Assembly (NCBI GenBank): GCA_046349085.1 | Contig: JAXMDA010000004.1 | Coordinates: 248,001 to 312,000, forward strand | DNA length: 64,000 nucleotides | Direction: 5' to 3' | DNA from: JAJXWB01 sp046349085 | GTDB lineage: Bacteria > Pseudomonadota > Alphaproteobacteria > Rhizobiales > Beijerinckiaceae | Shown here: positions 58,806-64,000 of the stretch, piece after piece | Numbering within the stretch: the stretch's first letter is position 1 | How the letters are laid out: each line of letters opens with the position of its first letter | Position numbers and translations under genes: made by a program | Notes under the pieces: generated by a model | Databases searched by the model: none | What the model was told of the DNA's origin: nothing | The model's input: only the letters and a program-made list of their open reading frames with translations

Positions 58806-59504
58806 ATGTCGTCCGCCCTCGCCTTCCATTCCGCAGGACTCGATCTCTCCGGCCGCGCCATCGTGCGCGGTCTCGACGCGGTTCTCAGGCCCGGCGAATG
58901 GACCTTCCTGTTCAGCCCGCCCGGCGCCGGCAAGACGACGCTGCTGCGGCTCGCGGCCGGCGAGATCGCGCCGACGTCAGGCCGTATCGAACGATCCGGC
59001 GCGGGCGTTTTCGCGCATCATTCCATGCCGCTCGACGACACGAAATTTTCGCGCGACATTGTGGCGGAGGCGATGCCCGGGGCGGACGCCGTGCAGCGCG
59101 CGGAAAGCCTGCTCCGCGATCTCGGCCTCGAGACCTATCTCGGCCATGAGCCTTTCCGCCTTTCGCGGGGCCATCGCGCGCGGCTCGCCATTGCGCGCAG
59201 CGTCGCAGCGGAGCCCGCCCTGCTCTGCCTCGACGACCCCTTCTCGCCCATGGATCGCCGCGCGAAACTGTTGACGGCGAACGTCCTCAATCGCGCGGCG
59301 GATGAAAAGGGACTGGCGATCCTGATGGCAAGCAACAATCCGCTCGACGCCCTGCGCTACGCCGACCGCATCGCGATCCTGAGCGCTGGCCCGGCGGCCA
59401 CGATTGTCGAGACGATCGCGCACGAGCCGACGCCGGAGGCGGGCGATGACGAACTGGCGGCGCTCGACCTTTTCGCGCGACTCTGGCGCGCGCTGGACGG
59501 CTAA
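58806..59504 (+). CDS. Orphan ABC-type ATPase with degenerate motifs
   Basis: This 232-aa protein has an ABC ATPase core: Walker A SPPGAGKTT (37-45), signature region RLSRGHRARLAIARS (normally LSGGQ), and Walker B ALLCLDDPFSPMD, in which the catalytic Glu following the Walker B Asp is Asp144. Such changes usually slow or abolish hydrolysis. The ATPase is small, like CcmA or LolD subunits, and no permease or binding protein is adjacent; its partners are unknown. It stands between two minus-strand small exported genes. Confidence 0.75.
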   Translation: MSSALAFHSAGLDLSGRAIVRGLDAVLRPGEWTFLFSPPGAGKTTLLRLAAGEIAPTSGRIERSGAGVFAHHSMPLDDTKFSRDIVAEAMPGADAVQRAESLLRDLGLETYLGHEPFRLSRGHRARLAIARSVAAEPALLCLDDPFSPMDRRAKLLTANVLNRAADEKGLAILMASNNPLDALRYADRIAILSAGPAATIVETIAHEPTPEAGDDELAALDLFARLWRALDG

Positions 59505-59505
59505 T

Positions 59506-59916
59506 TCACTTCACGAAATCGAGCGTCTTGAAGGACGTCGTCTTGCCCATCGTCTTGCCGGAACCGTCGCGCTGCACGCCGGTCCCGGTCGTCACGCGCA
59601 CCTTCTTGCCGACGAACGAGCGCGGCATCTTCTGTTTCTCGAACCACGGCGCGCAGGCCTTGGCCTCGCACAAGCCGGTTTCCTCTGATTTCGCGGTCTT
59701 GATCGTCAGATAGCAATTGTCGCCGCACTCGAACTTGCGGATCGTCCCCTCGATCGTCCTGGTCGCGGCGATGGTCTTGGCGCTCGGCTTCTTCGGTTTC
59801 TTCTTGATGATCCGCATCTGCTGCGGCGCATCCGTCGCGGGCTGCGCGGTCTGCGCCTGCGCGACGCCGCCGGCGAGGGCGAGGGTCAGGACTGCGGCGA
59901 AAATCTTCGTCTTCAT
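59506..59916 (-). CDS. Small exported hypothetical protein with Cys pairs
   Basis: This 136-aa protein has a signal peptide (MKTKIFAAVLTLALAGGVAQAQ), a Lys/Pro-rich linker (RIIKKKPKKPSAKT) and a small beta domain with four Cys (FECGDNCYLTIKT; GLCEAKACAPWFEKQ), probably two disulfides. The fold resembles small OB-like exported proteins (VGKKVRVTTGTGVQRDGSGKTM). Function unknown. It is encoded 77 bp downstream of the HhH gene on the same strand. Confidence 0.7.
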   Translation of the reverse strand: MKTKIFAAVLTLALAGGVAQAQTAQPATDAPQQMRIIKKKPKKPSAKTIAATRTIEGTIRKFECGDNCYLTIKTAKSEETGLCEAKACAPWFEKQKMPRSFVGKKVRVTTGTGVQRDGSGKTMGKTTSFKTLDFVK

Positions 59917-59993
59917 GTCTCCCCCGAGAAACAGGTGGCGTCGAAGAAAAAGGGCGCGGCTGATCTCCCGCGCCCTTTCTATACCGCAAAAGA

Positions 59994-60527
59994 TCAGAAC
60001 TTCACGAGGTCCTTGATCGCGGTTTCGGCGTTCGAAGGAACGACGCTGCGCTTCACGAAATCGTCCCAGTTCTTGAACTTGCCCTTGGCGCGGGCTTCCA
60101 CGATCGCCTTGGCGCGGGCAGGCCCGATCTGCGGCAGGGAATCGAGCTCTTCGGCGGTCGCCGTATTGAGGTCGATCTTCTTGCCGGCGGCGGCGGCAGG
60201 CTTGGCGGGCTCGGCCTTCGCGGCCGGCTTGGCGGCTGGCGCAGCCGCGGGTTTGGCCGGTTCTGCGGCTTTCGCTGCGGGCTTGGCCGGTTCGGCCGCC
60301 TTGGCCGCAGGCTTCGCCGGCTCGGCGGCCTTTGCGGCGGGCTTGGCCGGCTCCGCCGCCTTGGCGGCGGGCTTGGCGGGTTCGGCGGCCTTGCCGGCCG
60401 GCGCGGCGGCGGGCGGCGGCGTGTTGGGCTTCAGGGGGTTCGTCGCCGGCTGCTGGGCCTGCGCGAAGGCCGCGCCGCTGGTCAGCGCCGCAAACAGTGT
60501 GGCGGCAATCAATTTGCGAGCAATCAT
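59994..60527 (-). CDS. Exported helix-hairpin-helix (ComEA-like) protein with decapeptide repeats
   Basis: This 177-aa protein has a signal peptide (MIARKLIAATLFAALTSGAAFAQ), a Pro/Ala/Lys spacer made of five decapeptides (KAAEPAKPAA, residues 46-95), and a C-terminal helix-hairpin-helix domain (IDLNTATAEELDSLPQIGPARAKAIVEAR). ComEA-type HhH proteins bind double-stranded DNA in the periplasm during uptake. The long lysine-alanine spacer could reach through the peptidoglycan or bind DNA too. No other competence gene is nearby, so the natural-transformation role is only a possibility. Confidence 0.82.
   Translation of the reverse strand: MIARKLIAATLFAALTSGAAFAQAQQPATNPLKPNTPPPAAAPAGKAAEPAKPAAKAAEPAKPAAKAAEPAKPAAKAAEPAKPAAKAAEPAKPAAAPAAKPAAKAEPAKPAAAAGKKIDLNTATAEELDSLPQIGPARAKAIVEARAKGKFKNWDDFVKRSVVPSNAETAIKDLVKF
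60243..60392. repeat. Tandem 30-bp coding repeats (five units)
   Basis: Five in-frame near-identical 30-bp units inside the HhH gene encode KAAEPAKPAA each. They differ at third positions, so they are not recent copies. Such an array can change length by slippage. Confidence 0.85.
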
Positions 60528-60684
60528 GGCATCCTCGGGCGCCCGGACAGGTTGCGCCGCGCGCCCCGGGCGAAGCGCACGCTGGTTGACCGGTTGCGCT
60601 CCCGCCGCCGGCCGTGGCCATGAAACATCCGATCCGGCCACGGCGCAATCTCTGCAGTATTCCGTGTGAACGGCGGCTGAACGC

Positions 60685-62100
60685 CTATTGCCGGAAAGGG
60701 GGCGGCGGTTCGGGCGGGGCAATGTCGAGCCGCTCAGCCGGCGCAACGACGCTGGAGGCGGGCGGATCGAGGAGATGCGTCATGCCGGGCCATGCGATCG
60801 CAACCGCGATCACGGCGACCAACGCCGCCAGATAGGGCGCGACCTCGCGCGCGATCTGCGCCGTCGCCGCCGCCTCGTCGGCTGCAGCGCGCGTCATCAT
60901 CATGGCGTAGCCCAGCGGCGGCGCGAGGAAGCTCGCCTGCAAGGTCATGACGGTCAGGGCGGCGACCCAGGCGGCGTCCGGCGCGCGCATCAGCGCGCCG
61001 GGCATGACCACCGGCACTATGACGAAGACGATCTCGAAGGCGTCGAGAACCAGGGCCGACGCCGCCATGATCGCCAGCGCCGCCGCGACGGCAGCCGCAG
61101 GCCCGCCGGGCGCGGCGGCCAAGAGATCGTTCGCCAGCCGGTCCGCGCCCAGCACGCGCAGCACGAGCGTAAATGTCGTCGCCGCCGCCAGCAGCGCGAA
61201 CAGGGCGCCGGAGATGGCGAGCGTGTCGCGCAGAATGCCCTTCAGCGCCGCGAAGGTCAGCGCGCGCGTGCACGCGCCTGCCGCCAGCGCCGCCACGCAG
61301 CCGGTGGCCGCCGCCTCCACCGCATAGAAGAAACCGCCGGCGACGCCGCCCATCAAGACGAAGATCGACGCCGTGACGAGCGTGGCGAGGAGAGCCTCCC
61401 TCGGCGAGAGCGGCGGCCGCTCGGCGTCGGACGCCTTCGCACGGCGCGACCGCGCGACGGCCACGATCGCCCATAGCGCCAGCGTCGCAGCCGCCGGAAC
61501 GAGGGCGGCGCGAAATATGTCCTGCGTGTTGACGATGCGCGCCGAAGCATTCGTGGCTCGCGCAGCGATCGTGTGCGCGTTGAGCATGGCGTCGCCAAGA
61601 AACAGCAGTACGAGCGATGGCGGGATGGCGACGCCGAGCGTGCTCGCCGCTGCGATCAGCGCGATCCGTTCGGCCGGCGCCGCGCCCTCCTTCGCAAGCA
61701 ATGGCGCAACGCCGCGAGACAGCATGGAGACGCTCGCTCCCACCGAACCGTTCATCGGCGCCACGAGCGCGCCAATGGCCAGCGCCGACAGACGCGCCGC
61801 GCCCGCGCTCGCGCCGCCGAGCCTCGCGCCCGCCCGAAACAGGCTCGTGACCAGCGGCAGGCGGTTCATCGTCACGCCCATCATCACGAACAGCGGCAAC
61901 GCCTGAAGGAGATCGCCCTCGAGCAGCGCCTGCAACCGCGCGCCGAGCGCCGTCAGCAACGCGGCGTCGCCGCCGGTCGCGACGACGAACAGGGCGCCGG
62001 CGCCGGCGGCGCCGATGAGGACGAGATAGGCGGGCAGGCCGGTCGCCAGCATGATCGCTGCGACCATCGGAAACAGCGCGACGCCGAACCATGCGCTCAT
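60685..62100 (-). CDS. TRAP transporter large permease subunit (DctM type)
   Basis: This 471-aa protein is a membrane protein with about twelve hydrophobic segments and DctM-family signatures (LATGLPAYLVLIGAAG; LPLFVMMGVTMNRLPL; STLGVAIPPSLVLLFLG). ATG 62100 overlaps the DctQ stop by 4 bp. It imports a carboxylate using a sodium gradient together with DctQ. No periplasmic DctP binding protein is present in the window. Confidence 0.87.
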   Translation of the reverse strand: MSAWFGVALFPMVAAIMLATGLPAYLVLIGAAGAGALFVVATGGDAALLTALGARLQALLEGDLLQALPLFVMMGVTMNRLPLVTSLFRAGARLGGASAGAARLSALAIGALVAPMNGSVGASVSMLSRGVAPLLAKEGAAPAERIALIAAASTLGVAIPPSLVLLFLGDAMLNAHTIAARATNASARIVNTQDIFRAALVPAAATLALWAIVAVARSRRAKASDAERPPLSPREALLATLVTASIFVLMGGVAGGFFYAVEAAATGCVAALAAGACTRALTFAALKGILRDTLAISGALFALLAAATTFTLVLRVLGADRLANDLLAAAPGGPAAAVAAALAIMAASALVLDAFEIVFVIVPVVMPGALMRAPDAAWVAALTVMTLQASFLAPPLGYAMMMTRAAADEAAATAQIAREVAPYLAALVAVIAVAIAWPGMTHLLDPPASSVVAPAERLDIAPPEPPPPFRQ

Positions 62101-62597
62101 GTCGGCTCGCTGTCCTCGCCGCCGGCGGCTCGCGCAATATCGATGGCCGCCTGCGCCGCGATCAGCGCGGCGAGCAGGACGACCGCAATCTTGACGAGGA
62201 AATAGCCGGGGTTGTTGGTGTCGGGAAACCGTTCGAAGATCGCCAGCGCGCGAAGAGCGTCGCGCCCGTAGACGACGATCACGAACATGGACCATGGCAG
62301 CGCGACGAGCGCCGCGCCCGCCGCCGCGATGCGCCGCCGCGCGGCCGCCGGCAGGCTGTGCGCGAAATATTCGGCGCGCAGATGCGTTCCCGCGCGGCTC
62401 GCCGCGGTCAACGCAACGGCGATGAACAGCGCGAATAGCCATTGCCCGAGATCGTTGGCCTCGCGCGAACAGCAGCGTACGAGATCACGCAGCGGCCATT
62501 GCGCGCTGAGCAGAAGCACGACCGGCAGCGCCAGCCATTTGCCGGCTTCCACGATGCGGCCGACGAGGCGGTCGAGAGGGTCCGTCCAGCGCGCCAT
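62097..62597 (-). CDS. TRAP transporter small permease subunit (DctQ type)
   Basis: This 166-aa protein has four hydrophobic helices, with WLALPVVLLLSAQWPLRDLV at the start and a central FALFIAVALTAASRAGTHLRAEYF typical of DctQ. It is translationally coupled to DctM (ATGA). It lies opposite the SsuB-like operon; the 117-bp gap holds both promoters. Confidence 0.85.
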   Translation of the reverse strand: MARWTDPLDRLVGRIVEAGKWLALPVVLLLSAQWPLRDLVRCCSREANDLGQWLFALFIAVALTAASRAGTHLRAEYFAHSLPAAARRRIAAAGAALVALPWSMFVIVVYGRDALRALAIFERFPDTNNPGYFLVKIAVVLLAALIAAQAAIDIARAAGGEDSEPT

Positions 62598-62714
62598 CGC
62601 CTGATTCCTTTCGAGCCGGGATCAAGGCACGGGCCGCGCGGCCGCGCAATCGGCGCCGGCTTGCGCTGCGACCCCCGATCGGCGAACGTGCGGCCCCTTC
62701 GCTTTCTCCAGGCC

Positions 62715-63539
62715 ATGCCGCAAGCCCAAGCAACCTCGGAACCAGCCGTCCGTCTCGAGCGCGTCAGCGTCGCCTTTGGCGCGGGCGCGGCGCGCTATGT
62801 CGCGGTCGAGGGCGCCGATCTGGCGGTCGGCGCCAGCGAATTCGTCGCCATCGTCGGGCCCACCGGCTGCGGCAAGTCCACGCTGCTCAATGTCGTCGCC
62901 GGCCTGCTCAGGCCCGCCGCCGGCGCGGCGCATGTGCATGGCCGCGCGGTCGGGGGCGTGATGGCCGTCTGCGGCTATCTCTTCCAGCAGGACGCGCTCA
63001 TGCCGTGGAAGACCGCCCGCGACAATATCGCCGTCGCGCTCGAGCCGAAGGGCGTGGCGCGCGCGCAGGCGCTGGAAGCCGCGCAGGCATGGCTGGCAAA
63101 GGTCGGGCTGTCCTCCTTCGGCGACCGCTACCCGCATCAACTCTCCGGCGGCCAACGCAAGCGCGTCGCGCTGGCGCAGATGCTGATCCGCGATCCGCAG
63201 ATCCTACTGATGGACGAACCCTTCGGTCCGCTCGACGCCCAGACGCGCGCGCTGATGGGCGACTTGCTGCTCGATCTCTGGTCGGCCAACCGCAAGGCGG
63301 TGCTCTTCGTGACGCACGATCTGGAGGAAGCCATTGCGCTCGCCGATCGCGTCGTCGTCATGTCGGCGGGGCCGGCGTCGCGCATCGTCGCCGAGCGCCG
63401 CATAGACCTGCCGCGTCCGCGCGAGATCAACGAGGTCAGGCTCGATCCGAAATTCCACGCCCTGCAGCGCGCGATCTGGAACGACCTGCGCGAGGAAGTG
63501 CTGAAGACCTATCAGGCGCAGGCGGGAGGGGCGGCGTGA
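62715..63539 (+). CDS. ABC transporter ATP-binding protein, nitrate/sulfonate/taurine (SsuB/TauB) type
   Basis: This 274-aa ATPase has Walker A GPTGCGKST, the NitT/TauT-type Q-loop sequence FQQDALMPWKTARDNIA, the signature LSGGQRKRVALAQML, Walker B ILLMDEPFGPLD and the H-loop FVTHDLEEA. Start ATG 62715 gives MPQAQATSE. The downstream permease overlaps it by 4 bp. The family imports sulfonates, nitrate, taurine, thiamin precursors or hydroxymethylpyrimidine; no binding protein is seen yet, as the operon runs off the edge. Confidence 0.92.
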   Translation: MPQAQATSEPAVRLERVSVAFGAGAARYVAVEGADLAVGASEFVAIVGPTGCGKSTLLNVVAGLLRPAAGAAHVHGRAVGGVMAVCGYLFQQDALMPWKTARDNIAVALEPKGVARAQALEAAQAWLAKVGLSSFGDRYPHQLSGGQRKRVALAQMLIRDPQILLMDEPFGPLDAQTRALMGDLLLDLWSANRKAVLFVTHDLEEAIALADRVVVMSAGPASRIVAERRIDLPRPREINEVRLDPKFHALQRAIWNDLREEVLKTYQAQAGGAA

Positions 63540-64000
63540 GCCGCCCCGCCCTTCTCGCCTGGCAGGTCGGCGTCGCCTTCGCGCTGATCGCCATATGGCA
63601 CATCGGCTCGAGCGTGCCGATCTTCGGCGTCTATATCATGCCGAAATTCTTCTTCTCCACGCCGTCGGACGTCCTCGCGCGCGTCTGGAAGATGTTCGCG
63701 ACGGGCGTCGTCTGGCGCCATTTGTGGATCACGCTGGTCGAGACCGCGCTCGCCTTCGTCATCGGCTCGCTCGCAGGCGCGGCCATCGGCTTCTGGTTCG
63801 CGCGCAAGCCGAACCTCGCCGCGATCTTCGACCCGTTCCTGAAGGCCGCCAACTCCCTGCCGCGCGTGGTGCTCGCGCCGATCTTCATGCTGTGGTTTGG
63901 GCTCGGAGTCTGGTCGAAGGTCGCGCTCGGCGTCACGCTGGTCTTCTTCATCGTCTTCTTCAACGTCTACCAAGGCGTGCGCGAGACGCCGCCTGTCGTC
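63536..64000 (+). CDS. ABC transporter permease, NitT/TauT type (partial, cut by window edge)
   Basis: The frame starts at GTG 63536, overlapping the ATPase stop (GTGA), and is open for 155 codons to the edge. It reads MSRPALLAWQVGVAFALIAI and then continues with TauC/SsuC-like segments (TPSDVLARVWKM; WRHLWITLVETALAFVIGS; LPRVVLAPIFMLWFG, the EAA-loop neighbourhood). It pairs with the ATPase upstream. Confidence 0.9.
   Translation, partial: MSRPALLAWQVGVAFALIAIWHIGSSVPIFGVYIMPKFFFSTPSDVLARVWKMFATGVVWRHLWITLVETALAFVIGSLAGAAIGFWFARKPNLAAIFDPFLKAANSLPRVVLAPIFMLWFGLGVWSKVALGVTLVFFIVFFNVYQGVRETPPVV

Noticed and set aside
60243..60392. CRISPR-like or satellite array
   Set aside because: The 30-bp units are in frame, encode a regular decapeptide spacer and have no spacers; it is coding repeat. 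No CRISPR array was seen anywhere in the window.

Overview
The window is GC-rich, densely coded DNA of an alphaproteobacterial, probably Hyphomicrobiales (Rhizobiales)-type, chromosome. The FixL/FixJ/FixK oxygen-response block, the P19/cupredoxin/polyferredoxin iron-uptake genes, the CoA-dependent 2-aminobenzoate genes, a long PutA without a ribbon-helix-helix domain and several families of short intergenic palindromes point that way. The genus cannot be fixed from the sequence alone.

Layout. 1-2117 (minus): an Ftr-type ferrous iron uptake operon that runs off the left edge. 2208-9539: an OprB-like porin, a MarR regulator and, divergent from it, a four-gene aerobic 2-aminobenzoate (anthranilate) operon (fused monooxygenase/reductase, SDR, CoA ligase, Rid-family protein). 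9639-13487: a MenA-like prenyltransferase, two intergenic repeat elements and acnB. 13737-23153: an aromatic degradation region ending in homogentisate: orphan binding protein, DUF2783 protein, FAD hydroxylase, VOC protein, MarR and IclR regulators, metallo-hydrolase, hmgA and fahA. A strong 20-bp palindromic operator lies in the regulator intergenic space. 23218-28805 (minus): a complete dipeptide/nickel-type ABC transporter. 29101-33137: putA and a GYD protein. 33161-36893 (minus): a YbaK-type deacylase and E2, E1beta and E1alpha of a 2-oxoacid dehydrogenase. 37224-41102: fixL, fixJ, a single-domain receiver, a fixK-type regulator and a receiver-like protein that has lost its phospho-acceptor Asp (FixT-like).

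41266-44760 is the most unusual part. It is a 3.5-kb AT-richer island inserted at the 3' end of tRNA-Lys(CUU). A degenerate copy of the 3' half of the tRNA marks the far end, with a 15-bp identical core starting at the anticodon. Its cargo is a two-gene operon of long, mutually paralogous proteins of no family I recognise. It also holds a 12-bp-arm inverted repeat cluster and a frame-broken small secreted cysteine protein. No integrase is visible.

44944-58224 is mostly core metabolism: leuA (with a Leu-codon-rich leader and hairpin), TauE/TetR, a thioesterase, a lipoprotein, a Rieske oxygenase, a large sulfatase whose CxPxR cysteine is serine, and ilvI-ilvH-ilvC. The ilv genes are preceded by a short leader peptide with consecutive Leu-Ile-Val codons and a terminator, which is a classical attenuator layout. 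58288-64000 holds small secreted proteins, a degenerate orphan ABC ATPase, a ComEA-like HhH protein with decapeptide repeats, TRAP DctQ/DctM subunits, and an SsuB/TauB-like ATPase with a permease that runs off the right edge.

Several transport, catabolic and regulatory units fit one lifestyle: soil or plant-associated use of aromatic acids, amino acids and peptides, with low-oxygen sensing.
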